64,000 bases of DNA from Tyzzerella sp. (lineage in GTDB: Bacteria > Bacillota > Clostridia > Lachnospirales > Lachnospiraceae), in the NCBI GenBank assembly GCA_017472665.1, contig JAFUOS010000026.1, forward strand, positions 1-64,000, read 5' to 3'. The notes under the pieces are model-generated. The model was given only the letters and a program-made list of their open reading frames with translations. It was not told the origin of the DNA and did not search any database. Positions 1-9,574 of the stretch are shown in pieces. The position numbers were made by a program, and so were the translations under genes. How positions within the stretch are numbered: the first letter of the stretch is position 1; the number at the start of each line of letters is the position of its first letter.

Positions 1-243
1 CAATTCCACTTAAATTCCGTTTCAGGATATATCTTAATTTCTTCTGTTCGTATATGAATTCTGAAACAATGCTAGTTTTATTAGGCTCAAGATAACGTGG
101 AAGCAGCAAATTTAGCCGTTGAAGATTTTACAAGATTCAGACAGTCTTTCGTGAACTTTTAAAAGAGTTCAACAAATCCAAATTTGCAACTATCCAAACA
201 GTGATGTATAATAAAAAAAGACTAAAAAGATTGGAGGCACAAA
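1..243. other. left-edge intergenic region
   Basis: No open reading frame of convincing quality is visible here. The last 60 bases hold the promoter and ribosome binding site of the antiporter gene that follows. Nothing else is recognised; any gene to the left lies outside the window. Confidence 0.5.
184..212 (+). promoter_or_regulatory. sigma-A type promoter of the antiporter gene
   Basis: TTGCAA (184-189), a 17-base spacer and a perfect TATAAT (207-212) lie 32 bases before the ATG, with a TTGGAGG ribosome binding site in between. Confidence 0.75.
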
Positions 244-1839
244 ATGAGCATCATTATACTAATCGTCGCGCTTGTCATCCTACTTTGTGTCCTTGCTGAA
301 AAATTTTCAGATAAGTTCGGAATGCCAGCGCTGATTTTATTCATGTTTATAGGAATGCTGTTTGGAAGTGACGGCATTTTAAAAATACCATTTGAGAATT
401 TTGAGTTAGCCGAAAATATCTGTGCAGTAGCACTGGTATTTATCATGTTTTACGGTGGATTTAACACAAAATGGGAAGTGGCAAAGAGTGTTGCCGGAAA
501 AGCCGTTACATTATCAACTCTTGGCGTATTGATTACGGCCGGGGTAACAGCACTGTTGTGCAATGTATTTTTGAAATTACCATTTGAGGAAAGTTTTTTA
601 ATTGGCGCAGTATTATCTTCTACTGACGCCGCCAGCGTGTTTGCAATTTTAAGAAAGAAAAAACTGAACTTAAAAGACGGAACAGCTTCCATCCTTGAGG
701 TGGAAAGTGGTAGTAATGATCCAGTGTCATATCTGCTGACTGTGATAGCGATAGGCATGATTAATAACAGTGATTCGGGGAATATTTTTGTGACGATTGT
801 TTTGCAAATCGTGCTTGGTGTTACACTTGGAATTGCTTTAGCGATATTGTCTGGATTTATCATGACAAAAACAAAGATCATTTCAGAAGGCTTAGATATG
901 ATTTTTGTAATTGCTATGGTATTAGCATGTTATGGGGTGACGGCATTCCTTGGAGGAAATGCGTACCTCAGCGTCTATCTTTTCGGTATTTTTATGGGCA
1001 ATAGCAGAATCAAAAACAAACAGACCTTGATTCCTTTTTTTGACGGCGTGACCAGCCTGGCACAGATTTTAATTTTCTTTTTGATAGGGCTGCTGACGTT
1101 CCCGCATCAAATGCCGGCAATTATTCCAACCGCACTTGCAATCGTGATCTTTTTAACCTTAGTGGCAAGACCATTAGCAGTATTTTTACTAATGCTGCCT
1201 ATGAAATGTAGTGTGAGACAATGTTTATTAATTGCCTGGGCTGGACTTCGTGGAGCGTCTTCCTCTGTGTTTGCAATTATGGCAGTTGCAGCTGGCGTTT
1301 CAATGAAACAGGATTTGTTCCATATTGTATTTATGGTGTCGCTCTTTTCAGTGGCGATTCAGGGAACGCTTTTGCCAGCAGTTGCAAATAAACTTTTGAT
1401 GGTGGATGACAATTCCGATGTTAGAAAGACATTCAATGACTATCAAGAGGAAACGTCCCTGCAGCTTATGAGAATGCATATATCAGAAGGGCATGAGTGG
1501 GCTAATCAGAGAATTAAAGACGTAAACTTGCCTACAGGCTCATTGGCACTTATGATTAAACGAGGAAAAGAGACGATTATCACGAAAGGCAACACGAAAA
1601 TACATGCGGGAGACAACTTGATTCTCAGCGTGCCGCCTTATAATACGAATGAGAAAGAAGATTTACAGGAAAAATATATTTCGAAAAATGATGTGTGGTG
1701 CAATAAGGCCATAGGGGAACTGCAGCTATCTAAGAACGAATTGATTGCGATGGTGATACGCGGAGACGAGACGATTATTCCAGATGGGAAAACAGTGATA
1801 CTAGAAAATGATACTGTGGTCATGTATCAAGAAAAATAA
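244..1839 (+). CDS. K+(Na+)/H+ antiporter, CPA1/NhaP2 (CvrA) type with C-terminal RCK_C domains
   Basis: This 531-residue protein is an integral membrane cation/proton exchanger. About a dozen hydrophobic segments cover residues 1-390 and include the motif STDAA at 126-130, where CPA1 exchangers carry an essential Asp. The cytoplasmic tail holds one clear TrkA_C (RCK_C) ligand-sensing domain (about 410-470, with the GDNLILSV ending) and a second, similar stretch (about 485-530). This arrangement is that of K+/H+ antiporters of the NhaP2/CvrA family, which expel K+ in exchange for protons. It has its own promoter, and the next gene starts 12 bases after its stop, so the two may be co-transcribed. 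Substrate (K+ or Na+) is inferred from the family. Confidence 0.85.
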   Translation: MSIIILIVALVILLCVLAEKFSDKFGMPALILFMFIGMLFGSDGILKIPFENFELAENICAVALVFIMFYGGFNTKWEVAKSVAGKAVTLSTLGVLITAGVTALLCNVFLKLPFEESFLIGAVLSSTDAASVFAILRKKKLNLKDGTASILEVESGSNDPVSYLLTVIAIGMINNSDSGNIFVTIVLQIVLGVTLGIALAILSGFIMTKTKIISEGLDMIFVIAMVLACYGVTAFLGGNAYLSVYLFGIFMGNSRIKNKQTLIPFFDGVTSLAQILIFFLIGLLTFPHQMPAIIPTALAIVIFLTLVARPLAVFLLMLPMKCSVRQCLLIAWAGLRGASSSVFAIMAVAAGVSMKQDLFHIVFMVSLFSVAIQGTLLPAVANKLLMVDDNSDVRKTFNDYQEETSLQLMRMHISEGHEWANQRIKDVNLPTGSLALMIKRGKETIITKGNTKIHAGDNLILSVPPYNTNEKEDLQEKYISKNDVWCNKAIGELQLSKNELIAMVIRGDETIIPDGKTVILENDTVVMYQEK

Positions 1840-1851
1840 GGAGTGGAGAAA

Positions 1852-3585
1852 ATGAAAAAGAATCTAAAGAAACTTTTGAGTTACTACAGACCATATAGAT
1901 TATTGTTTTTTAGTGATTTGTTTTTTGCAATTATCGGGGCAATTGTAACATTAATTATTCCTTTGATTGTGCGTTATATAACGAATGAAGTCGTATATTT
2001 CGAAATTGAAAAAGTAAAAGAAAGTATTTTGTTTCTCAGAATTGTAATGACTTTGCTAGTCCTAGTCGAGTTTGGATGTAACTATTTTATGGTATATTAC
2101 GGACATATGATGGGTGCCCGCATGGAAGCAAATATGCGAAGTGACATTTTCGGACATTATCAGAAGTTGTCTTTTGCATTTTACGACAATCAAAAAGTTG
2201 GTGCGCTTTTATCCCGTGTGACCAGCGACTTGTTTGATATTACCGAACTTTTACATCATGGTCCGGAAGATTTGATTATTTCCTTTATTAAAATTGTTGG
2301 TGCTTTCATTATTTTGCTTCACATTAACGCGCCGCTTACGCTTATTACGTTTGCGTTTGTACCGATTATGGCAATTTATGCATATTATTTTAATCGCAAG
2401 ATGAAGCGCGCATTTAAGCGCAATCGTGAGAAAATTGCAGATATCAACAGCCAGATTGAAGACAGCCTTTCTGGGATCCGTGTGGTGAAATCCTTTGCAA
2501 ATGAAGAAATTGAGATGAAAAAATTCAACCATGGTAATAAAAATTTCGTAGCGGCAAAGAAACTCAGTTATTTATATATGGCAGGATACCATTCAGGGCT
2601 CGGCGCACTTACAACGCTGGTAACTGTTGTTGTAATTCTTGCAGGCGTAAATCTTATGACGACAGGAACCATTGTTGTGGCAGATTTGATTACGTTTCTT
2701 CTTTATGTAAATAACTTCATTGAACCTGTAAAGAAGTTAATTAACTTTACTGAAATGTTCCAAAATGGATATTCCGGCTTTGAACGGTTTATGGAAATTA
2801 TGGAAATTGCTCCAGATATCAAAGATGATGAAGATGCGATTTCAGTAAGCGACCTCAAAGGGGATATCGAGTTTGAAAATGTTTCTTTCTATTATGAAAG
2901 CAACCACGAAAAAGTGCTCAACAATATTCAGTTAAATGTAAAAGCCGGTGAATACATGGCGTTAGTTGGCGCTTCTGGTGTTGGAAAGACTACACTTTGC
3001 AGCTTAATTCCTAGATTTTATGATGTGACAGCCGGTACAATTAAAATTGATGGAATGGATATTCGTAAAATGAAGCTGGCCGATTTGCGTAATCAAATCG
3101 GAATCGTACAGCAGGATGTGTATTTGTTTGCAGGAACGATTATGGAAAATATTCGCTATGGAAATCCAGGTGCGACAGACGAAGATGTTATTCGTGCTGC
3201 AAAACGTGCAAATGCACATGATTTTATTATGAGTTTTCCAGATGGGTATGACACTGATATTGGACAACGCGGAGCAAAATTATCTGGTGGTCAGAAACAA
3301 AGACTGTCGATTGCGCGTGTTTTCCTCAAGAATCCGCCGATTCTCATTTTTGATGAGGCAACGTCAGCACTTGATAACGAAAGCGAGCAGGTGGTGCAGC
3401 AGTCATTGGAAGAATTGGCAAAGAATAGAACCACATTCGTCATTGCACACAGACTTTCTACTATTCGAAATGCGCAGCGCATTTTAGTGCTTACGGAAAA
3501 TGGAATTGAGGAGGAAGGTTCTCATGAAGAACTGATTGCTAAGAAGGGAGCCTATGAGGCGCTTTACAACTTACAATTTCGCTAA
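1852..3585 (+). CDS. ABC exporter, fused permease/ATPase half-transporter
   Basis: A 577-residue type IV ABC exporter subunit: six membrane helices in the first 300 residues, then a nucleotide-binding domain with Walker A GASGVGKTT (about 372-380), signature LSGGQ (about 475) and canonical Walker B with catalytic Glu (ILIFDEATSALD, about 497) followed by the H-loop AHRLST. All catalytic residues are intact, so it can act as a homodimer. The ATG at 1852 is chosen over a GTG at 1843 because AAGGAG lies 8 bases before it. It follows the antiporter by 12 bases. The exported substrate cannot be told from sequence; the closest general class is MdlB/MsbA-like. Confidence 0.9.
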   Translation: MKKNLKKLLSYYRPYRLLFFSDLFFAIIGAIVTLIIPLIVRYITNEVVYFEIEKVKESILFLRIVMTLLVLVEFGCNYFMVYYGHMMGARMEANMRSDIFGHYQKLSFAFYDNQKVGALLSRVTSDLFDITELLHHGPEDLIISFIKIVGAFIILLHINAPLTLITFAFVPIMAIYAYYFNRKMKRAFKRNREKIADINSQIEDSLSGIRVVKSFANEEIEMKKFNHGNKNFVAAKKLSYLYMAGYHSGLGALTTLVTVVVILAGVNLMTTGTIVVADLITFLLYVNNFIEPVKKLINFTEMFQNGYSGFERFMEIMEIAPDIKDDEDAISVSDLKGDIEFENVSFYYESNHEKVLNNIQLNVKAGEYMALVGASGVGKTTLCSLIPRFYDVTAGTIKIDGMDIRKMKLADLRNQIGIVQQDVYLFAGTIMENIRYGNPGATDEDVIRAAKRANAHDFIMSFPDGYDTDIGQRGAKLSGGQKQRLSIARVFLKNPPILIFDEATSALDNESEQVVQQSLEELAKNRTTFVIAHRLSTIRNAQRILVLTENGIEEEGSHEELIAKKGAYEALYNLQFR

Positions 3586-3706
3586 ATAAATTATAAAATT
3601 TTCAAGAAGAAGTAAAAAATTTGAAAAAGTGTGATATACTACTCGAATGCAAAACATTTACTTTGATGCAAAATTACGATTAGAAATAGAAACAGGAGAG
3701 GAAAGA

Positions 3707-4609
3707 ATGAAAGAGATTCAGTTTAAACGGCCAGAATTTGAAGACCGAGAATTGATACATTCGTACTTTAAACAATATCCAAGCAGAAGCTGTGAAAAAA
3801 CATTCGTAAATTCTTACCTATGGTCCAGATTCTATCAGGTACAATTTGCTATAGTAGAAAATACATTGATATTTAAATCGGAAGCTCAAGGTTTGGCGTT
3901 CACATATCCTGTGGGAGAATCAGAAGATGCGAAACGTGCACTCGAATTTTTGAAACAATACACAGAAGATAAAGGAGTTCCGTTTGTGCTTTACCTGGTA
4001 ACCGAGGATCAATTTGCACAATTGGAACAATGGTATCCAGGCAGATTTGAAATTGAGTATAACCGTGATGATGCGGATTATGTGTATGAGTCAGAAAAAC
4101 TAGCCACATTGTCTGGAAAAAAATTACATGCAAAACGAAACCATATTAATAAATTTAAGGCAACATTTGAGGATTGGAGCTACGAAACTCTCACAAAAGA
4201 CAATGCAGAGGACTGTTTCCAGATGGCACTCAAATGGCGTAGACAAAATGGGTGCGACGATGATGAAGAAAAAAATGCAGAAATGTGTGTTACACTCAAT
4301 TCCCTTCGTTTATTAGAAGAGTTAGAATTGACTGGCGGAGTTCTTAGAGTCAATGGTGAGGTGATTGCATTTACGATTGGAGAACCAGTCAGCGAAGATA
4401 CATTTGTGGTGCATATTGAGAAAGCATATGCAGATATTCAGGGAGCCTATCCTATGATTAATCAACAGTTTGTAGAGCATGAATGTATGGATTATAAATA
4501 TATTAACCGAGAAGAAGATACGGGAGCAGAGGGACTTCGCAAGGCAAAATTGTCTTACCGCCCGGCCTTCTTAGTAGAAAAAGGAATCGTAAAGGAGAGA
4601 GTACAGTGA
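3707..4609 (+). CDS. DUF2156 (LPG_synthase_C, GNAT-like fold) protein
   Basis: A 300-residue soluble protein matching the DUF2156/PF09924 family, related to the aminoacyl-transferase domain of phosphatidylglycerol lysyltransferases. The C-terminal part carries typical features: LHAKRNHINKF (about 134-144), a Trp-rich segment, and the YINREEDTGAEGLRKAKLSYRP ending is seen around 263-284. No membrane helices are present, so it lacks the flippase half of MprF. The start at 3707 (AGGAGAGG just upstream) is preferred over an in-frame ATG at 3647, which sits right beside a -10-like TATACT. Its stop overlaps the start of the aminotransferase gene, suggesting translational coupling. Its acceptor substrate is unknown. 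Confidence 0.75.
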   Translation: MKEIQFKRPEFEDRELIHSYFKQYPSRSCEKTFVNSYLWSRFYQVQFAIVENTLIFKSEAQGLAFTYPVGESEDAKRALEFLKQYTEDKGVPFVLYLVTEDQFAQLEQWYPGRFEIEYNRDDADYVYESEKLATLSGKKLHAKRNHINKFKATFEDWSYETLTKDNAEDCFQMALKWRRQNGCDDDEEKNAEMCVTLNSLRLLEELELTGGVLRVNGEVIAFTIGEPVSEDTFVVHIEKAYADIQGAYPMINQQFVEHECMDYKYINREEDTGAEGLRKAKLSYRPAFLVEKGIVKERVQ

Positions 4610-5805
4610 TTGCAAAAAAAATGCAAAGTATGGTAGCAAACAGCTCAGCTATCAGGGCAATGTTTGAAGAAGGAAATCGTTTGGCGCAGATTTATGGCAG
4701 AGAGAATGTATTTGATTTTAGCCTTGGTAACCCAAACGTGGCAGCACCACAGGAAGTAAAAGATGCCATTTTAGAAATTTTAGAGGAAGAAGATCCGGTT
4801 GTGCTTCATGGGTATACGAATAGTAATGCAGGATACGCAGATGTCAGACAGGCAGTTGCGGATTCCCTGAATGAACGTTTTGATACAAAGTTTGAAGGGA
4901 AAAATATTATCATGACCGTAGGGGCAGCAGGAGGACTTAACGTTGCGCTCAAGATCCTGTTAAACCCAGGGGATGAAGTGATTACATTTGCTCCATATTT
5001 CGGAGAATATAGAAGCTATACAGCAAACTTTGATGGTGTTTTGGTTGAGATTTCACCAGATACAGAGACTTTCCAGCCGAAACTGGACGAATTTGAAGCA
5101 AAGATTACAGAAAAGACAAAAGCGGTCATTGTAAACACACCAAACAATCCAACGGGTGTTGTTTATTCAGAAGAAACCATCAAAAAGATGGCAGCAATCA
5201 TGGAAGCAAAGCAAAAAGAATTTGGCACCGACATCTATCTGATTTCCGATGAACCATACCGTGAATTGGCATACGACGGAGTAGAAGTTCCATATCTGAC
5301 AAAATATTATGCGAATACGATTGTCGGATATTCATTTAGCAAATCACTCTCCCTTCCAGGAGAGCGTATCGGATATCTGGTAATTCCAGATGAAGCTTCG
5401 GACAGCGCAGACCTTCAGTCAGCAGCAAGTGTTGCGACACGTATTTTGGGATTTGTAAATGCTCCAACATTGCAGCAGAAAATGGTTGCCAAATGTTTAA
5501 ATGCAAAGACAGACATTTCTTATTATGATAGAAATAGGGAGGCTTTATATAATGGACTACGTGAATGTGGTTTCGATTGTATTAAGCCAGAAGGCGCATT
5601 CTATTTATTTGTAAAATCACCGGTTGCAGATGAAAAAGAATTCTGTGCAGCGGCAAAGAAATACAATATTTTAATTGTTCCGGGAAGTTCATTTGGATGT
5701 CCGGGATTTGTGCGTATGGCATACTGCGTATCTTATGAAACGATTGTAAATTCGCTGCCGAAATTCAAAGAACTTGCAAGTGAATTTTTACATAAACAAA
5801 GTTGA
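4606..5805 (+). CDS. class I/II PLP-dependent aminotransferase (aspartate-type)
   Basis: A 399-residue fold-type I aminotransferase. It shows the NTPNNPTG motif (about 182-190), SDEPYRE, the PLP-binding Lys246 in the SKSLSLPGERIGY motif, and the C-terminal Arg in GFVRMAYC. It starts at a GTG that overlaps the stop of the DUF2156 gene and is preceded by AAGGAGAG. A second aminotransferase follows, so the pair may transaminate aspartate, aromatic or branched-chain substrates; the sequence does not decide which. Confidence 0.88.
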   Translation: MIAKKMQSMVANSSAIRAMFEEGNRLAQIYGRENVFDFSLGNPNVAAPQEVKDAILEILEEEDPVVLHGYTNSNAGYADVRQAVADSLNERFDTKFEGKNIIMTVGAAGGLNVALKILLNPGDEVITFAPYFGEYRSYTANFDGVLVEISPDTETFQPKLDEFEAKITEKTKAVIVNTPNNPTGVVYSEETIKKMAAIMEAKQKEFGTDIYLISDEPYRELAYDGVEVPYLTKYYANTIVGYSFSKSLSLPGERIGYLVIPDEASDSADLQSAASVATRILGFVNAPTLQQKMVAKCLNAKTDISYYDRNREALYNGLRECGFDCIKPEGAFYLFVKSPVADEKEFCAAAKKYNILIVPGSSFGCPGFVRMAYCVSYETIVNSLPKFKELASEFLHKQS

Positions 5806-5882
5806 GATAAAGCAGACTGATACTAAGAAAAATTGGTACAAAACAGATTACAAAGAAGACTAACATAAGGAAGGCCGACAAG

Positions 5883-6953
5883 ATGAAAGCATTTGAAAAA
5901 AATATTCGAAAAGTAGAACCTTATGTGCCAGGGGAACAACCGCAGCACAAGGTGATCAAATTAAACACAAATGAGAATCCATATCCACCAGCACCAGGCG
6001 TAAAAGAAGCACTGATGAATATGGATGTGGACCGCATGAGACTTTATCCAGACCCGACAGCAGGAAATCTCGTGCATACTTTAGCTGAATACTACGGTGT
6101 AAAAGACGAGCAGGTTTTTGTGGGCGTCGGTTCCGATGATGTCCTTGCGATGTGCTTTTTAACATTCTTTAATTCGGACAAGCCGATTCTGTTCCCAGAT
6201 ATTACATACTCATTCTACAAAGTATGGGCAGAATTGTACCGCATTCCGTATGAATGCCCTGCACTTGATGACAACTTCCGCATCGTAAAAGAGGATTATT
6301 ATAAAGAAAATGGCGGCGTGATTTTCCCAAATCCAAATGCACCGACTTCAATTTATGAAGATTTAGATTTTATAGAAGATATTTTAAAGCACAATCAGGA
6401 TGTCATAGTCATTGTCGATGAGGCATATATTGATTTTGCAGGAAAATCTGCAATCGAATTGATTGATAAATATGAAAATCTAATTGTAGTTCAGACGTTT
6501 TCAAAGGCCCGCTCTATGGCAGGTATGAGAATTGGCTATGCAATCAGTAACCCAATACTCATCAAGTATTTAAATGATGCAAAATACTCTTTTAACTCCT
6601 ACACAATGAACCAGACTTCTTTGATTTGTGGTGTAGAAGCAGTGAAAGATAAAGCGTATTTCGAAGAACAGGTACAGAAGATTGTGGATACGCGAGAATG
6701 GGCGAAAGAAGAACTTCGTGCCCTCGGATTTGAATTTCCAGATTCCAAATCCAACTTCATTTTCGTGACACATCCTAAATTTTCGGCTAAGAAATTGTTC
6801 GAAGCATTGAAAAAAGCAAATATTTATGTTAGATTCTTAGGCGGTGCTCGTATTCAGGAATATTTGCGAATTTCTGTTGGCACGAGAGAAGAGATGGAAA
6901 TGCTCATTTCCTTCTTGAAAGAATATATGAAAGAAAATAAGGGAGAAAAATAA
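5883..6953 (+). CDS. hisC: histidinol-phosphate aminotransferase family protein
   Basis: A 356-residue PLP enzyme of the HisC family: NTNENPYPP near residue 24, FPNPNAPTS (about 148-156), VDEAYIDF (about 178-185), the catalytic Lys208 in QTFSKARSMAG, and the C-terminal RISVGT. HisC converts imidazole-acetol phosphate to histidinol phosphate, but family members also serve phenylalanine and tyrosine synthesis. No other his gene is near, so its pathway assignment is uncertain. AAGGAAGG lies upstream of the ATG. The DUF368 gene begins 8 bases after the stop, so both are likely on one transcript. Confidence 0.82.
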   Translation: MKAFEKNIRKVEPYVPGEQPQHKVIKLNTNENPYPPAPGVKEALMNMDVDRMRLYPDPTAGNLVHTLAEYYGVKDEQVFVGVGSDDVLAMCFLTFFNSDKPILFPDITYSFYKVWAELYRIPYECPALDDNFRIVKEDYYKENGGVIFPNPNAPTSIYEDLDFIEDILKHNQDVIVIVDEAYIDFAGKSAIELIDKYENLIVVQTFSKARSMAGMRIGYAISNPILIKYLNDAKYSFNSYTMNQTSLICGVEAVKDKAYFEEQVQKIVDTREWAKEELRALGFEFPDSKSNFIFVTHPKFSAKKLFEALKKANIYVRFLGGARIQEYLRISVGTREEMEMLISFLKEYMKENKGEK

Positions 6954-6960
6954 GAAAGAT

Positions 6961-7809
6961 ATGTTAAAACTGATTTTACAAGGTATGGCAGTTGGTATTG
7001 CAAACATTATTCCGGGCGTTAGCGGAGGAACCATGATGGTAGCGATGGGGCTGTATGATAAGCTGATTCATTGCATTACGCATTTGAAAAGTGAATTTAA
7101 GAAGAGTTTGAAGTTGTTGATCCCAATTTTTGCTGGTGCAGGGCTTGCAATTATAGTGTTGTCGAGACTTTTTGAATATTTGTTAGAAGTGCATCCGATT
7201 CCAACGAATTTTGCATTCTGTGGATTGATTGCAGGAAGCCTTCCATTTATTGTGAAGAAAGTCAAAGGACATTCTGTAACAATCGGAAAAATCATTCCAT
7301 TTTTAGTGTTTTTTGCTGTTGTAATTGTGATGGCATTGATGGGTGAGAGTAGCGGTGCGGCAGCAGATGTTAGTTTCACGCTTGTAAACGTAATCAAATT
7401 ATTTGCTGTTGGCGTGATTGCAGCTGCTACGATGGTTGTACCAGGAGTGAGCGGTTCTATGATGCTGATGCTTTTGGGTTACTATGATACGATTCTTGCG
7501 ACAATCAATGACTGCATTGATGCGTTAGTTGCACTTGACTTTGCGGGAATTATGAAAGCAGTTGGAATTCTGGCTCCATTTGGTATCGGAGTTGTAGTTG
7601 GAATTTTTCTGATTGCGAAGATTATTGAATTCATTTTTGCGAGAGCGGAGATTCACGCTTATTATGCAATTATTGGTTTGATTGTAGCATCTCCGATTGC
7701 CATTTTGATTCAGACGGATTGGAGCAGCATTTCGATTCCGACGGCGCTGATTAGTGCGGGAGCGTTTATTGTTGGATGGATTGTGGCTAGTAAATTAGGT
7801 GAAGAGTAA
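6961..7809 (+). CDS. DUF368 polytopic membrane protein
   Basis: A 282-residue protein with about eight hydrophobic segments and two copies of the family hallmark: IIPGVSGGTMM (about 17-27) and VVPGVSGSMMLM (about 160-171). This inverted-repeat-like duplication is characteristic of the DUF368 family (PF04018). DUF368 members have been implicated in undecaprenyl-phosphate or polyprenyl lipid translocation across the membrane; that role is family knowledge and is not shown here. It is probably co-transcribed with the hisC-like gene and ends at a strong terminator. Confidence 0.85.
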   Translation: MLKLILQGMAVGIANIIPGVSGGTMMVAMGLYDKLIHCITHLKSEFKKSLKLLIPIFAGAGLAIIVLSRLFEYLLEVHPIPTNFAFCGLIAGSLPFIVKKVKGHSVTIGKIIPFLVFFAVVIVMALMGESSGAAADVSFTLVNVIKLFAVGVIAAATMVVPGVSGSMMLMLLGYYDTILATINDCIDALVALDFAGIMKAVGILAPFGIGVVVGIFLIAKIIEFIFARAEIHAYYAIIGLIVASPIAILIQTDWSSISIPTALISAGAFIVGWIVASKLGEE

Positions 7810-7823
7810 GGTTGTAGACGAAG

Positions 7824-7868
7824 AAATCGCTATATATTCCTTTGGGTGGAATGTATAGCGATTTTTTG
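7824..7868. terminator. bidirectional terminator between the DUF368 and XRE genes
   Basis: AAATCGCTATA pairs with TATAGCGATTT and ends in a T-run. It lies between convergent genes and can serve both. Confidence 0.85.
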
Positions 7869-7894
7869 TGCATATATAAACATACAGTCTCTGT

Positions 7895-8227
7895 TTATCT
7901 TTTGTTTTTATCACGAAGTTCTAACAAGCGAATATATTTTAATACATCCTGTTTCGATTCAATCGACAGTCTTTGATACGATCTTTGTACCTCCTGGTCC
8001 AATGAACTTTTTGAAGCCGATTTGTCCGCCTCTTTACCCTTTATCAAATAATCAATCGAAACCTGAAAGTACTCCGATAACTTAATCAAACGTTCAAAAT
8101 CAGGCTGATGATTCTTCGTCTCATAACCTGCAATCGTTGGGCGTGATACTTTTAGATATTTTGCTAGTTCGTCTTGAGTAACATTATTTGATTCTCTTAA
8201 ATTTTTCAAAGTATTTGCAAAATTCAT
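7895..8227 (-). CDS. XRE-family transcriptional regulator
   Basis: A 110-residue DNA-binding protein. An HTH_3 domain covers residues 1-60 (SNNVTQDELAKYLKVSRPTIAGYE), followed by a Lys/Ser-rich linker and a helical tail with IESKQDVLKYIRLLE. The start at 8227 is chosen over one at 8260 because AGGAGGTGTGAC directly precedes it. It stands alone, convergent with DUF368 and divergent from ispG; the 200-base intergenic region it shares with ispG is where it might act. Its regulon is unknown. Confidence 0.85.
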   Translation of the reverse strand: MNFANTLKNLRESNNVTQDELAKYLKVSRPTIAGYETKNHQPDFERLIKLSEYFQVSIDYLIKGKEADKSASKSSLDQEVQRSYQRLSIESKQDVLKYIRLLELRDKNKR

Positions 8228-8380
8228 GTCACACCTCCTGATTGTGATAACTTCAATCATTTTAACAATAGTATGTGTGAAAATGCGGAAAAGTGGCGAA
8301 TATCAACTGAAATGGAATAAAAGTTGAGAAACGACACTTAAGTAACAAATATTGGGAGAGCATTGAAAGACAAAATCATC

Positions 8381-8409
8381 TTCACAATCAAGTGCAAGTT
8401 TGGTACAAT
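8381..8409 (+). promoter_or_regulatory. promoter of ispG
   Basis: TTCACA (8381-8386), 17-base spacer, TACAAT (8404-8409). It lies downstream of the alternative upstream start at 8363, which supports the ATG at 8444. Confidence 0.65.
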
Positions 8410-8443
8410 ATATCCAATGAGGTTTTTATCGGAGGTGTATCAT

Positions 8444-9499
8444 ATGAAAAGAGAACATACCAGAGTAATCCAGATTGGCACCCGCAAAATAGGCGGCGGC
8501 AACCCAATCGCGATTCAATCGATGACAAATACAAAAACAGAAGATGTAGAAGCAACTGTAGCACAGATTCTCGCATTGGAAGCAGCCGGCTGTGAGATTA
8601 TCCGCTGTGCAGTTCCGACGATGGAAGCGGCAGAGGCACTGACGGAGATTAAGAAACGCATTCACATTCCACTGGTAGCAGACATTCATTTTGATTACAG
8701 ACTTGCGATTGCTGCTATTGAGCACGGTGCAGACAAGATTAGGATCAATCCGGGAAATATCGGAGATGTTTCCAGAGTGAAAGCAGTCGTGGACAAAGCA
8801 AAAGAATACAATGTACCGATTCGCGTGGGCGTAAACAGCGGCTCGTTAGAAAAAGAATTGGTTGAAAAATATGGTGGCGTAACGGCAGAAGGCATCGTAG
8901 AGAGTGCTTTAGATAAGGTGCACCTAATTGAGAACATGGGATATGAGAATATTGTAGTAAGCATTAAATCTTCCGATGTTTTGATGTGTGTAAAGGCGCA
9001 TGAATTGATTTCGGAGCAATGTGATTATCCGCTGCACATCGGTATCACCGAGTCGGGTACGATTCTTTCAGGAAATATCAAGTCTTCTGTAGGACTTGGC
9101 ATTATGCTATATCAAGGAATCGGAGATACAATTCGTGTATCTTTGACAGGTGATCCATTGGAAGAAATCAAATCTGCAAAATTGATTTTAAAGACACTTG
9201 GACTCCGCAAAGGCGGCATTGAAGTCGTATCATGTCCGACCTGTGGACGAACCAAGATTGATTTGATTGGACTAGCAAATCAAGTTGAAAATATGGTAGT
9301 AGACATTCCGCTTGATATTAAAGTGGCGGTTATGGGCTGCGTGGTAAATGGACCAGGTGAAGCAAAAGAAGCGGACATCGGAATCGCTGGCGGCATCGGC
9401 GAAGGCCTTTTGATTAAAAAGGGCAAGATTATTAAAAAAGTAAAAGAAGAAGAACTGCTCGAAACACTCAGACATGAACTGCTGAATTGGGAGAAGTAA
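8444..9499 (+). CDS. ispG: 4-hydroxy-3-methylbut-2-enyl-diphosphate synthase
   Basis: A 351-residue enzyme of the MEP isoprenoid pathway that reduces ME-cPP to HMBPP using a [4Fe-4S] cluster. The N-terminal TIM-barrel motif GGNPIAIQSMTNT is seen near residue 20. The cluster ligands are Cys264 and Cys267 (SCPTCGRT) and Cys299 (GCVVNGPGE), with the Glu306 fourth ligand in the same motif. It is the two-domain bacterial form of usual length. GGAGGTG lies 8 bases before the ATG at 8444. polC follows 75 bases later, an order common in Clostridia (dxr-rseP-ispG-polC), though dxr and rseP are not upstream here. Confidence 0.95.
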   Translation: MKREHTRVIQIGTRKIGGGNPIAIQSMTNTKTEDVEATVAQILALEAAGCEIIRCAVPTMEAAEALTEIKKRIHIPLVADIHFDYRLAIAAIEHGADKIRINPGNIGDVSRVKAVVDKAKEYNVPIRVGVNSGSLEKELVEKYGGVTAEGIVESALDKVHLIENMGYENIVVSIKSSDVLMCVKAHELISEQCDYPLHIGITESGTILSGNIKSSVGLGIMLYQGIGDTIRVSLTGDPLEEIKSAKLILKTLGLRKGGIEVVSCPTCGRTKIDLIGLANQVENMVVDIPLDIKVAVMGCVVNGPGEAKEADIGIAGGIGEGLLIKKGKIIKKVKEEELLETLRHELLNWEK

Positions 9500-9574
9500 T
9501 GAAAATAATTGCGCTTAGCATTTACGGCAAGCATGTGAAAGTGATTTGAAAGTAGCAGAAGTAGGAGTAACAAA

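Noticed and set aside
3647-3706. Upstream start for the DUF2156 gene
   Set aside because: It lies at the likely transcription start and has no ribosome binding site; 3707 has AGGAGAGG.
4606-6953. T-box or amino-acid riboswitch before the aminotransferase genes
   Set aside because: No T-box sequence or terminator/antiterminator pair is visible in the 77 bases before 5883 or before 3707.
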